From contig NZ_CP093379.1 in assembly GCF_022655595.1 (NCBI RefSeq), forward strand, positions 678,501-742,500: DNA of 64,000 nucleotides, read 5' to 3'. Each line of letters begins with the position of its first letter. Position 1 is the first letter of the stretch. Below are positions 54,222-63,119 of this stretch, one piece after another. Under the pieces are notes generated by a model. It searched no databases and had not been told where the DNA came from. It saw only the letters and a list, made by a program, of their open reading frames with translations. A program made the translations under genes and the position numbers. The DNA comes from Ignatzschineria rhizosphaerae (GTDB taxonomy: Bacteria > Pseudomonadota > Gammaproteobacteria > Cardiobacteriales > Wohlfahrtiimonadaceae).

Positions 54222-55658
54222 GTGGAAAAAAATCTATCAGAGCAGAACTCATCCACATCTTCAAGTGGCGACTTATATGCAAAACGTATTCCCATCTATC
54301 CTAGAAGTGTGAAGGGGAAGTTTAGAACGTTTAAAAGTTCCATTTTAGTATTGGCATTTTTAATCTTTTATCTCTTGCCGTGGGTGCCATGGGATAGAGG
54401 TGCAGGCTTGCCAGCGCAAGCGATCGTGTTTGACTTAACAGCAAAAACTTTCTACATCTTTAGTTTGCCGGTGGATATACAAAATATCTTTTGGCTTGCT
54501 GGGGTTTTAGCAATCTTTGCCTTCCTGCTTTTCTTTGTGACGGCTGTTTTTGGGCGAGTTTTCTGTGGATATTTCTGTTTCCAAACTTTATGGACCGATG
54601 CTTTCATTATGATTGAAGGTTGGGTTCAAGGTAATCGAAATGTTCGTAAGAGATTACATGAAGGCCCATGGACAGGTGAGAAAATCGGGAAGATTGGATT
54701 AACGTGGCTTATTTGGTTAGCAGTTGCCTTTTGGACTGGCTTTACATTCACCTCTTATTGGATGCCGGCACCTGAGTTAATTAAAGTTGTCTTTATTGGC
54801 GAAGCGCCATTTGCAGCCTATGGGACGATTGCCTTTATTACTGCCGCAACCTTTATTTCAGCAGGTTTTTCAAGAGAACAAGTATGTACTTATATGTGCC
54901 CGTACGCAAGATTCCAAGGGGTAATGTTTGATAGAGATACCTTGGTTGTCACTTATGATGAAGCACGCGGTGAGCGTGAGAAAGGTCGCGCTAAACCTAC
55001 AAAAGGTCTGCGTGATCGTGATGAGCGTATCAAAGAAGGTTATGGCGATTGTATCGATTGTGATCTTTGTGTTCAGGTTTGTCCTGCGGGGATTGATATT
55101 CGTGAGGGGATTAACTATAAATGTATCACTTGCGGACTTTGTATCGATGCGTGTCATAACATGATGACAAGTTTGAAATTCCCAACAGGCCTGATTCGTT
55201 ATGACTCTGAAAATGGAATGGAAGGTAAAAAGACGAACTACTTTAGCCCTCGTAATATTGGTTACGGTATTGTCATTATTATTATTGCAACAATCTTAGG
55301 CTGGAGCGTGATGCATCGTGATGTTGCGCACTATATTGTTGAATCTTCACGTAATAAGCCGCCAACAATTTTAAGTGATGGACGTTTGCAAAATACTTAT
55401 GAAGTTAAATTTAACAACTTGACTTTAGACTCACAAAAAATTCATGTTGCAGTTGAAAACGAAGGTTATGAGCTTTCAATGCAATTCAATGATATTGTAG
55501 TGGAACCAGGGAAACGAGTAGCATTAAATGCAAGTGTTCGTAAGGATAAAGGTGTTGCTTATACTCGAGACGTATACTTCATTTTAACAGTCACAGATCC
55601 TGTTACAGGCGATGCTATTGATGTTCAGAAAGTGAAGGCGATCTTCCTCAATAAATAA
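54222..55658 (+). CDS. ccoG: cytochrome c oxidase accessory protein CcoG (FixG/RdxA)
   Basis: The start is the GTG at 54222, with AAGGG 8 bases upstream; a GTG at 54213 is possible. The 478-aa product has membrane helices (RTFKSSILVLAFLIFYLL, FCGYFCFQTLW) and two 4Fe-4S ferredoxin motifs, CIDCDLCVQVCP and CITCGLCIDACH, with a C-terminal Ig-like FixG_C domain after residue 370. CcoG supports cbb3 assembly by reducing copper. The ccoH-like gene starts 17 bp downstream. Confidence 0.94.
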   Translation: MEKNLSEQNSSTSSSGDLYAKRIPIYPRSVKGKFRTFKSSILVLAFLIFYLLPWVPWDRGAGLPAQAIVFDLTAKTFYIFSLPVDIQNIFWLAGVLAIFAFLLFFVTAVFGRVFCGYFCFQTLWTDAFIMIEGWVQGNRNVRKRLHEGPWTGEKIGKIGLTWLIWLAVAFWTGFTFTSYWMPAPELIKVVFIGEAPFAAYGTIAFITAATFISAGFSREQVCTYMCPYARFQGVMFDRDTLVVTYDEARGEREKGRAKPTKGLRDRDERIKEGYGDCIDCDLCVQVCPAGIDIREGINYKCITCGLCIDACHNMMTSLKFPTGLIRYDSENGMEGKKTNYFSPRNIGYGIVIIIIATILGWSVMHRDVAHYIVESSRNKPPTILSDGRLQNTYEVKFNNLTLDSQKIHVAVENEGYELSMQFNDIVVEPGKRVALNASVRKDKGVAYTRDVYFILTVTDPVTGDAIDVQKVKAIFLNK

Positions 55659-55675
55659 AGGATAAGGGTAATTTT

Positions 55676-56509
55676 ATGAATGAAACAGTCGCAATTATGT
55701 TGTTAGGCGTCGCCAGTGTTTTAGTGGCATGCTTAATTTTACATAAAGTATTTCGATTTACACCAATGCAAGCAGGGAGTATTACTGCTTTAATGGGGAT
55801 TGCGGTAGTCGTGCCTTTCTCTATCTTAAGATGGAGAGGGGGAGATGTATTTACACTCTATATTACGTGTAACTTAATGGCATCTTTTGCGTATTACTTA
55901 ATTAGCTCAGGCGGGATGAAAAGTCTTCGAGGTAAAGATGGTAAAAGAATGCATTGGGCGCCGATTACTGTTTTAGGATTTTTCTTAGTATTAACCATTC
56001 AAAATGGTGCATTTGTGGTGATGGCTGAGAAAGGTTTAATCTTTAAAAGTAATGCCGAAGATTCATTTGTAAGTACCCGCTTCCCTGGGGAAGTTCCTAA
56101 TGCTTATCAAAAGCAAGAAGCCTATTATAATGCGTATCAAAAACGTTTAGCAGAGCAAGATGCTCGCGGCTGGCAGGTGAAGTTTGGATTTACTGAAAAG
56201 CCTTATGCTAATCAAGATAATTTCTTTATGGTTGAGCTTTTAGATAAAGATAATGTGCCATTAGAAAATGCTGATGTGATTGCGAAATTTACCCGTTCAG
56301 CAGAGCAAGAGCTAAATCGTAGCTATACGCTAGAGATGGTTGAGCCAGGTTTATACTCAATCCCTATTAGTTTTGAGCGTGTTGGGCCATGGGGTTTAGA
56401 GCTTGATATCGAACGTGGTGAAGAGACACATGAACTTGTCGGTCGTACATTAGTTAACTGTACACCTGGCGTTGAGTGTGATTTGGAAAGCCGTTTACGT
56501 GTGCATTAA
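55676..56509 (+). CDS. ccoH: FixH/CcoH family protein with an extra N-terminal three-helix membrane domain
   Basis: The product is 277 aa, larger than classic CcoH/FixH (about 150-170 aa). Residues 1-80 form about three hydrophobic helices (IMLLGVASVLVACLILHKV, ITALMGIAVVVPFSIL, YITCNLMASFAYYLISS), not usual for FixH. From about residue 95 it follows FixH: a membrane helix, then the periplasmic YQKQEAYYNAYQKRLAEQD motif and a beta-rich C-terminal domain with GPWGLELDIERGEE. CcoH helps mature cbb3 oxidase. It lies directly after ccoG and is ended by a strong terminator. Confidence 0.8.
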   Translation: MNETVAIMLLGVASVLVACLILHKVFRFTPMQAGSITALMGIAVVVPFSILRWRGGDVFTLYITCNLMASFAYYLISSGGMKSLRGKDGKRMHWAPITVLGFFLVLTIQNGAFVVMAEKGLIFKSNAEDSFVSTRFPGEVPNAYQKQEAYYNAYQKRLAEQDARGWQVKFGFTEKPYANQDNFFMVELLDKDNVPLENADVIAKFTRSAEQELNRSYTLEMVEPGLYSIPISFERVGPWGLELDIERGEETHELVGRTLVNCTPGVECDLESRLRVH

Positions 56510-56526
56510 GTGATAATAAGATCATT

Positions 56527-56552
56527 AAAAAAGAGCAGAAATGCTCTTTTTT
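56527..56552 (+). terminator. Terminator after ccoGH
   Basis: AAAAAAGAGCA pairs with TGCTCTTTTTT around a GAAA loop. Confidence 0.92.
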
Positions 56553-56587
56553 GTTTTACAGATATTAATAAAGGCATTTTTATAATG

Positions 56588-56752
56588 TAGTTGGTTTGGT
56601 TTAAGGAGTACTGTTTTAAAAGTAAAATAGTACAGCATGTGAATTAAACCAGCTGGCATGATGCTAGATAGAACGATTCTTGTGATTCTTGCGATTCTTA
56701 TAACTGATGTGCCGGCAATCTGATTTAGTCATTTTTAAATCGATTTTACTAT
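56588..56752 (+). repeat. Dispersed intergenic repeat, copy 4
   Basis: It is collinear with copies 2 and 3 from GGTTTAAGGAGTACTGTTTT through GATAGAACGATTCTTG and ATGTGCCGGCAATCTGATT to AAATCGATTTTACTAT. A short internal duplication (GATTCTTGTGATTCTTGCG) makes it slightly longer. It stands after the ccoGH terminator. Confidence 0.8.
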
Positions 56753-57066
56753 TTTTCCAGTTTAAAAAGGTTTATGCCTCAACAGGAGAGTGCTGGTATT
56801 CTTGTTATGATCTCATGCCCGTATTTTAAATCAGGAGCGTTCCTTAAACCTATTTCGCGATAAATTAAGGATCTGTTTTAGTTGTTGATTTTAAAGATGA
56901 ATATTCATCTAGCGAGGATGGGACAAGAAAAATCATTATAAATTAGCCGGATTATATGAGTAATGATCATAATACTGGTAGAATTGCATAGGGTTAAGGC
57001 ATTATTTTAGGGACAGTTGTTTTATAATAAGTCTGAAATAAATCAATAAGGTGTGAACATTTCTTT
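56753..57066. other. Intergenic region upstream of ccoI
   Basis: About 314 bp with no gene. It holds the 16-bp perfect palindrome at 56895-56910 and a TATAAT at 57023-57028 that is a likely -10 for ccoI. A weak FNR-like half match lies at about 57034-57047. Confidence 0.5.
56895..56910. promoter_or_regulatory. 16-bp perfect palindrome upstream of ccoI (operator candidate)
   Basis: AGATGAAT is followed by its exact reverse complement ATTCATCT. It lies about 110 bp upstream of the probable ccoI -10 element. Confidence 0.45.
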
Positions 57067-59535
57067 ATGACAAAAACTTTGGATCAGCTTCAATGTTATC
57101 ACTGTGAGTTACCGATTGTCGGTAAAGCTCCTTTTACAGCAGAAATACAGGGCAATTTACAACCAATGTGTTGCGCAGGTTGTCGCGCGGTTGCTGAGAT
57201 GATTGATCAATCAGGGTTAACTAAATATTATGATTTTAGATCAGAGGCTGCAGAAAGACCGGAAACGGCGTTAAATTTAATTCCAGATGAATTAAAACAG
57301 CAGATGCATTTTTATGATCATCCGGATGTGGCAGTACAATTTGTTTCAAAAAGAGTCGATAAGCAAGGAACTGAGATGTTTGATGCTTATCTAATTATTG
57401 ATAAGATCACCTGTGCTGCTTGCGTGTGGTTATTAGAAAATACCGTTAAGCGGTTAAAAGGCGTGGAGCGTTTTGATATTAACCTCACCACTCACCGCGC
57501 CCATCTTAGCTTTAACCCCAAAGAAATTAAGATCTCAGAGATCCTCATTGCGATTTTAAATTTAGGCTATCAAGGCACTCCTTATGATGAGCAGGTTGAG
57601 CAAAAGCGCTTAAAGGTTGAGTGGCGCTCCCTTCTTATGGAGTTTGGCATCGCAGCGCTCTTTTCGATGCAAGTTATGACAATCTCCGTTGCACTCTATT
57701 TTGGTTACTATTCAGGTGATATGACAGATAGTTCATATCAGCTATTGCGTTGGTTTAGTCTATTTGCCACGATTCCTTGCGCGACTTATTCTAGTCGAAG
57801 TTTTTATAAGTCTGCCTTTTACGATCTTAAAAATCGGCATCTAACGATGAATGTCAATATCTCAATAGCGGTGATAGCCGGCACTTTATGGAGTGCTTAT
57901 AATACGGTGATGGGAATTGGTGAAACCTATTATGAAGGTGTGACAATGTTTGTCTTTTTACTCTTAGGAGCGAGAGTTTTAGAGACAAGTGCAAGACATA
58001 AATCTTTATTAATCTCAGATGATATTTTAAAGTTAAAGCCTAATTTTGCTGAGCGAATAAATCTTGATGGCACAATTGAATTAGTGGCAACAAATCGTTT
58101 GGCAGTAGGGGATACCCTTTTAATTAAACCAGGGGAGAGTATTCCTGTAGATGGGTTGTTATTAGATGAGTTAGCAATGGTGGATGAGTCTTTGCTTTCA
58201 GGAGAGAGTCTACCACTTGAAAAGCATCAAGGCGATGCGCTAATTGGAGGTTCTGTTAACTATGAACAGCCACTTAAAATGCAAGTAACAACGGTTGGTG
58301 CCGAAACGGTTCTTTCACAAATGTCGAGATTAATAGATCGCTCGATGAGTGAAAAGCCAAAGATTGCAATGCTTGCTGATATTATCTCTACTTATTTTGT
58401 AATTGGTCTGTTGATTGCGTGTGCTGGGACATTTATTGCTTGGTACTTTATTGATGGTCTCTCTCAAGCTTTTGCCGTGACATTAGCGGTATTAGTCGTT
58501 TCTTGTCCGTGTGCATTAGCATTGGCAACCCCTTCAGCGCTAAGCGCTGGTAACCAAGCGATTATTGAGAAAGGATTGATTGCGACAAGAGCGGGGGCTT
58601 TAGAAACTTTAGGCAAGGTTACAGATATCGTTTTTGATAAAACAGGTACTTTAACAGAAGGCCGCTTAACGATTGGTGGGATTCATCTTTTTAATAACAA
58701 TTTAAGTGAATATGAGGTGATGCAAATTGCTGCAACCTTAGAGGCAACCTCTAGTCATCCGATTGCTTTTGGGTTTAATGAGTGGGTCTATCAAGAGAAA
58801 GCGACTCTTTTAACCGCTTCTAATATTGAAAACAGTGTAGGGCGCGGAATTACAGGAACGATTAATGGGGTTGAGTATAAGATTGGTCGCCTAGATTGGT
58901 TTAAGCTTGAGGGGATTGATCTTGAAATTGATGCCGGGCTTTGGGTAGGGTTAGGTGTCGGTGATGAGCTTATTGCGGCATTCTCTCTTTTAGATACCTT
59001 AAAAGATGATACAGAAAGTGTGATCGCTTACTTAAAATCAGAAGGTTATGTATTACATATTTTAAGTGGAGATAGACAGGAAACAGTGGATCGTTTTAAT
59101 GAATCTCTTAAGATCGAAGATGCGAAAGGCGATCTTCTCCCTAAAGATAAGCTTGCGTATGTGGAAGCGCTTCAAAAAAAGGGAGCAATTGTCTCCATGC
59201 TTGGTGATGGGATTAATGATGGGCCTGTGCTGGCAAAGGCGGATGTCTCAATCGCTATTGGGCAAGGGGCGCTTTTAGCGCAATCGACGGCGGATATGAT
59301 TTTAATGAGTCAAAATCATCTTGAGCCATTGGTTGAGGGGCTAAAAATAGCTAAAAGAACTGATAAAATTATTACGCAAAACCTTTTCTGGGCGTTATTA
59401 TATAATATTGTTGCAATTCCGTGCGCAATGACAGGATTTGTCTTACCATGGATGGCAGCACTTGGAATGAGTTTAAGCTCATTGATCGTGGTTGGAAACA
59501 CGTTACGAATTAGGGAGGGTCGATCAGAGTCATGA
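57067..59535 (+). CDS. ccoI: cbb3 oxidase copper-translocating P-type ATPase CcoI (CopA2/FixI)
   Basis: The product is 822 aa. The N-terminal metal-binding region has CYHCE and CCAGC motifs and an HMA domain with KITCAACVWLLE. The membrane metal motif is CPCALALATPSALSAG, the phosphorylated Asp is in VFDKTGTLTEG, and GDGINDGPVLAKADVSIAIG closes the ATP domain. CcoI exports Cu(I) for insertion into the oxidase. Its stop overlaps the ccoS start by 4 bases (ATGA). Confidence 0.95.
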   Translation: MTKTLDQLQCYHCELPIVGKAPFTAEIQGNLQPMCCAGCRAVAEMIDQSGLTKYYDFRSEAAERPETALNLIPDELKQQMHFYDHPDVAVQFVSKRVDKQGTEMFDAYLIIDKITCAACVWLLENTVKRLKGVERFDINLTTHRAHLSFNPKEIKISEILIAILNLGYQGTPYDEQVEQKRLKVEWRSLLMEFGIAALFSMQVMTISVALYFGYYSGDMTDSSYQLLRWFSLFATIPCATYSSRSFYKSAFYDLKNRHLTMNVNISIAVIAGTLWSAYNTVMGIGETYYEGVTMFVFLLLGARVLETSARHKSLLISDDILKLKPNFAERINLDGTIELVATNRLAVGDTLLIKPGESIPVDGLLLDELAMVDESLLSGESLPLEKHQGDALIGGSVNYEQPLKMQVTTVGAETVLSQMSRLIDRSMSEKPKIAMLADIISTYFVIGLLIACAGTFIAWYFIDGLSQAFAVTLAVLVVSCPCALALATPSALSAGNQAIIEKGLIATRAGALETLGKVTDIVFDKTGTLTEGRLTIGGIHLFNNNLSEYEVMQIAATLEATSSHPIAFGFNEWVYQEKATLLTASNIENSVGRGITGTINGVEYKIGRLDWFKLEGIDLEIDAGLWVGLGVGDELIAAFSLLDTLKDDTESVIAYLKSEGYVLHILSGDRQETVDRFNESLKIEDAKGDLLPKDKLAYVEALQKKGAIVSMLGDGINDGPVLAKADVSIAIGQGALLAQSTADMILMSQNHLEPLVEGLKIAKRTDKIITQNLFWALLYNIVAIPCAMTGFVLPWMAALGMSLSSLIVVGNTLRIREGRSES

Positions 59536-59780
59536 GTCCGCTTTTTATATTACTTCCACTAACATTAGTGGGAATGATTGCAGCAGGTTATGCCTTTATT
59601 TGGGCTGTTCGCTCAGATCAGTTTGATGATATGGAAGGTCCTGCGCATCAGATATTATTTGATGAAGATGTTCGTCCCTTAGAAGAACAGACACAAGAAA
59701 AATCTGTAGAACAAGCGTCTTCTTTAGAGGAAGACCAGAGTATTCCAAAAGAAAGGTTAAAAAATGAAGATAGATCATAA
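59532..59780 (+). CDS. ccoS: cbb3 oxidase maturation protein CcoS
   Basis: The product is 82 aa. The first 30 residues form the CcoS membrane helix (LFILLPLTLVGMIAAGYAFIWAVRSDQFDDMEGPAHQ) with the typical DDMEGPA-type motif; the remaining 45 residues are an acidic/Gln-rich tail. It is needed for heme-copper site maturation. The 3' end overlaps the gatC start by 17 bases. Confidence 0.88.
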   Translation: MSPLFILLPLTLVGMIAAGYAFIWAVRSDQFDDMEGPAHQILFDEDVRPLEEQTQEKSVEQASSLEEDQSIPKERLKNEDRS

Positions 59781-60051
59781 AACAGTAGAGTGGTTAGCAT
59801 TCTTATCACATCTACGTATTGATGATGCAAAGTTAGAGAGCCAAAAGATGAGGCTTGAAGATATGGCTGAAGTAATTCGTGGTATTAAAGATGTGAATAC
59901 TGAGGGAATTATGCCAATGACAAATCCTTTTGATGCAAAACTCACATTAAGAGCCGATGTTGTGACGGTTAAAAATGAGCGAGATGAGCTCCAGAAATTG
60001 TCACAAAGTGTTGAAAACGGTTTATATCTTGTTCCTCAGGTTATTGAATAA
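59764..60051 (+). CDS. gatC: Aspartyl/glutamyl-tRNA amidotransferase subunit C (GatC)
   Basis: The product is 95 aa, normal for GatC. Features are VEWLAFLSHLRIDDAKLE at the start and the late RADVVTVKNER segment. It stabilises GatA and joins it to GatB. It starts inside ccoS in another frame, with AAAGG ahead, so its translation may be coupled to the oxidase assembly genes. gatA follows 12 bp after. Confidence 0.93.
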   Translation: MKIDHKTVEWLAFLSHLRIDDAKLESQKMRLEDMAEVIRGIKDVNTEGIMPMTNPFDAKLTLRADVVTVKNERDELQKLSQSVENGLYLVPQVIE

Positions 60052-60063
60052 AAGAGTATTATT

Positions 60064-61515
60064 ATGCATAAACAGACTATCTCGGAACTTCGCGCACAGT
60101 TAGAAAAAGGCGAAGTTTCAGCTTTAGAAGTTCAAGAGTATTTTCAAGCACGTATTGAAAAATATGATGGAGCGTTAAATAGCTTTATCACCACAACTTT
60201 TGATGAGGCAAAAACTGCCGCAAAAGAGGCAGATGAAGCCATTAAATCAGGTAAAAATGAGCTCTTAACGGGTATTCCGATTGCTCATAAAGATTTAGTG
60301 TCAACGAAAGGGACTTTAACGACGGCAGCATCAAAAATGCTGAGTAATTATGTGCCGCCTTTTGATGCAACGATTGTAGAGAATTTAAGATCAAAAGGTG
60401 CGGTATCACTTGGAAAAGTGAACATGGATGAGTTTGCCATGGGGTCAACGGGCGCAACGAGTTTTTATGGCGGCACGAATAACCCTTGGAATGAGGGTCA
60501 TGTTGCTGGTGGTTCATCGAGTGGTTCAGCAGCAGCGGTAGCGGCAGGGCTTGTCATGGCGGCAACAGGTTCTGATACGGGCGGCTCTATTCGTCAGCCA
60601 GCAAGTTTTTGTGGTGTCACAGGTATTAAACCAACTTACGGGCGCGTTTCTCGTTATGGGCTAATTGCCTTTGCCTCATCATTAGATCAGGGCGGCGTAT
60701 TAGCAAAAACAGCAGAAGATTGTGCGATTGTTTTAGAAGGAATGGCAGGATTTGATGAAAAGGATCCAACATCGGCAGATCGCATGCTTCCGGCATTTTC
60801 AAAAGAGTTAGGACAATCTTTAAAAGGCTCCAAAATGGCGCTTCCAAGAGATTTCTTTGCAGGTGATATTGATGCTGAAACCGCAAAAGCGATTGATGAA
60901 ACATTAGCAATTTACCGTAAACTTGGTGTGGAGATGGTTGAAGTGGATCTTAAATACCATGAGCTTGTCACCCCTGTTTATTACGTTATCGCCCCAGCGG
61001 AAGCTGCGAGTAACTTATCTCGTTTTGATGGGATTCGGTTTGGATATCGTGCAGAAAATGCGCAAAATCTAGAAGATCTCTATTACCGCACAAGAACAGA
61101 AGGTTTTGGCGAAGAGGTGAAAAGCCGTATTTTAATGGGAACCTACGCAACAACGGATGTTCTTTATAAAGACTTCTTTATTAAAAGCCAACAGATCCGC
61201 CGTTTAATTACAAATGAATATAATGAAATTTTAAAAGATGTTGATTTTATCGCCGGCCCAACTGTTGCAGGTCCGGCATTTGGTAAGAATCATCAAGCTT
61301 CTAGTATTCAAAACTCTCTCTTTGATGCAAACTTAATTGGTGCAAACTTAGCAGGATTACCCGCATTGAGTCATCAAATGGGAATCAGTAATGGTATGCC
61401 GGTAGGATTCCATCTCATAGGACGTGCGTTTGATGAAGCGAAGCTTTTAGCTGCGGCTCATCAATATCAGCAAAATAGTGATTGGCATAAGAAATTCCCA
61501 GCGAATTTTGACTAA
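60064..61515 (+). CDS. gatA: Aspartyl/glutamyl-tRNA amidotransferase subunit A (GatA)
   Basis: The product is 483 aa. The amidase signature catalytic triad is visible: the Lys in PIAHKDLVSTKG, the Ser pair in GGSSSGSAAAVAAG and GSDTGGSIRQPASFCG. GatA releases ammonia from glutamine for conversion of misacylated Asp- or Glu-tRNA. It works in the GatCAB complex with its two neighbours. Confidence 0.96.
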   Translation: MHKQTISELRAQLEKGEVSALEVQEYFQARIEKYDGALNSFITTTFDEAKTAAKEADEAIKSGKNELLTGIPIAHKDLVSTKGTLTTAASKMLSNYVPPFDATIVENLRSKGAVSLGKVNMDEFAMGSTGATSFYGGTNNPWNEGHVAGGSSSGSAAAVAAGLVMAATGSDTGGSIRQPASFCGVTGIKPTYGRVSRYGLIAFASSLDQGGVLAKTAEDCAIVLEGMAGFDEKDPTSADRMLPAFSKELGQSLKGSKMALPRDFFAGDIDAETAKAIDETLAIYRKLGVEMVEVDLKYHELVTPVYYVIAPAEAASNLSRFDGIRFGYRAENAQNLEDLYYRTRTEGFGEEVKSRILMGTYATTDVLYKDFFIKSQQIRRLITNEYNEILKDVDFIAGPTVAGPAFGKNHQASSIQNSLFDANLIGANLAGLPALSHQMGISNGMPVGFHLIGRAFDEAKLLAAAHQYQQNSDWHKKFPANFD

Positions 61516-61576
61516 GGTTTAAATTCGATAATTTGCAGATGACAATTTTATTTTAAGAGAACAAAAAGGAATAAAG

Positions 61577-63001
61577 ATGAGTTGGGAAGTTGTAATTGGA
61601 CTTGAGGTCCATACTCAGTTAACGACAAAAACCAAGCTATTTTCAGGAACAAGCACGCTTTATGGGCAAGAGCCTAATACACAAGCGGGGATCTTTGATT
61701 TAGCATTACCAGGGGTATTGCCACGCTTAAATGATGGAGTGATTGATAAGGCGATTCGTCTTGCAATTGCGACGAATTCAAAGGTTCAACAAAGAACCAT
61801 TTTTGAGCGTAAACACTATTTCTATCCAGATCTGCCAAAAGGCTATCAAACAAGCCAATTAGATGCGCCGATTGTCTATGATGGGCACTTAATGATTGAG
61901 ACAGAAAGTGGTCTTAAAAAGATTCGTGTAAACCGTGCACATCTTGAAGAAGATGCAGGTGGTTCACGTCATGGAGTTGTCCCTGGAATGACGGGGATTG
62001 ATTTAAACCGCGCGGGAACTCCACTTTTAGAGATTGTTTCTGAACCAGATTTAAGTTCTGCAAGTGAAGCGATTAGTTATCTTCGCCAGCTACATCAAAT
62101 TGTGACATGGTTAGATATTAGTGATGGTAACATGCAAGAAGGATCATTTCGCTGTGATGCAAACGTCTCTATTAGAAAACCAGGGGAACCACTTGGAACG
62201 CGAACAGAGCTAAAAAATATTAACTCGTTTAGATTTATCGAACAAGCGATTAATTATGAAGTCGCGCGCCAAATTAAAATCTTAGAGTCAGGCGGAACGA
62301 TTACGCAAGAGACAAGACTTTATGACTCTGATAAAAATGAGACTCGCTCAATGCGTGCTAAAGAGGAAGCGAACGATTACCGTTATTTCCATGATCCCGA
62401 TCTATTGCCAATTATCATTAGTGATGAGCGTATTGATGCGGTTAAAGCAAGCTTTCCATTAATGCCTGAAGAGCTTAAGGTTGAGTTGATGGAAAAGCAT
62501 GATCTATCAGATTATGATGCCGGAGTTTTAGTGCAATCACGCGCGATGGCAGATTATTTTGCAGCGCTTTTATCATTTAAAGCCGATGCGAAAATAGCGG
62601 TTAACTGGTTATTAGGAGATGTTTCGGCATATCTTAATGAGAAAGATCTTGAGATTAGTGAGTTAAGTATCTCAGCGGAGAGATTAGCAGGATTATTAAA
62701 TCGTATTCAAGATAAGACGATCTCTAATAATATTGCGAAAAAAGTGTTTGCCTTAATGATTGACTCAGAGAAAAGCGCAGATGAAGTCATTGAAGCAGAA
62801 GGGTTAAAGCAAGTGACTGATACTGGCGCAATAGAAGGTTGGGTTGATGAGGTAATTGCTAAAAATCCAAAACAAGTTGAGCAATTTAAATCAGGTCAAA
62901 CAAAAATTTTAGGATTTTTTGTAGGGCAAGTTATGAAGCTTAGCCAAGGAAAGGCAGATCCAGCGGTGATTAATCAAATGATTGCTGAGAAATTACAATA
63001 A
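61577..63001 (+). CDS. gatB: Aspartyl/glutamyl-tRNA amidotransferase subunit B (GatB)
   Basis: The product is 474 aa. The N-terminal cradle starts SWEVVIGLEVHTQL and has KHYFYPDLPKGYQTSQ, GIDLNRAGTPLLEIVSEPD and RCDANVSIRKPGE; the C-terminal YqeY-like domain ends QGKADPAVINQMI. GatB binds the tRNA and activates it. It is 61 bp after gatA and is followed by a terminator, so it ends the ccoIS-gatCAB series. Confidence 0.96.
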   Translation: MSWEVVIGLEVHTQLTTKTKLFSGTSTLYGQEPNTQAGIFDLALPGVLPRLNDGVIDKAIRLAIATNSKVQQRTIFERKHYFYPDLPKGYQTSQLDAPIVYDGHLMIETESGLKKIRVNRAHLEEDAGGSRHGVVPGMTGIDLNRAGTPLLEIVSEPDLSSASEAISYLRQLHQIVTWLDISDGNMQEGSFRCDANVSIRKPGEPLGTRTELKNINSFRFIEQAINYEVARQIKILESGGTITQETRLYDSDKNETRSMRAKEEANDYRYFHDPDLLPIIISDERIDAVKASFPLMPEELKVELMEKHDLSDYDAGVLVQSRAMADYFAALLSFKADAKIAVNWLLGDVSAYLNEKDLEISELSISAERLAGLLNRIQDKTISNNIAKKVFALMIDSEKSADEVIEAEGLKQVTDTGAIEGWVDEVIAKNPKQVEQFKSGQTKILGFFVGQVMKLSQGKADPAVINQMIAEKLQ

Positions 63002-63082
63002 ATCATTATTTTGATTTAGATAATATTATCTCTTAGAGTTTTTAAGATCGTTTTTATGATTTAAATAAGCTTCATTTAAGAT

Positions 63083-63119
63083 AAAGGTCAGGACCTATTT
63101 TAAGGTTCTGACCTTTTTT
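63083..63119 (+). terminator. Terminator after gatB
   Basis: AAAGGTCAGGACC pairs with GGTTCTGACCTTT (one G-T pair) around an 8-nt loop, followed by a T-run. Confidence 0.88.

Noticed and set aside
57034-57047. FNR-like sequence CTGAAATAAATCAA before ccoI
   Set aside because: Only one half-site matches, and it is downstream of the probable -10 element.
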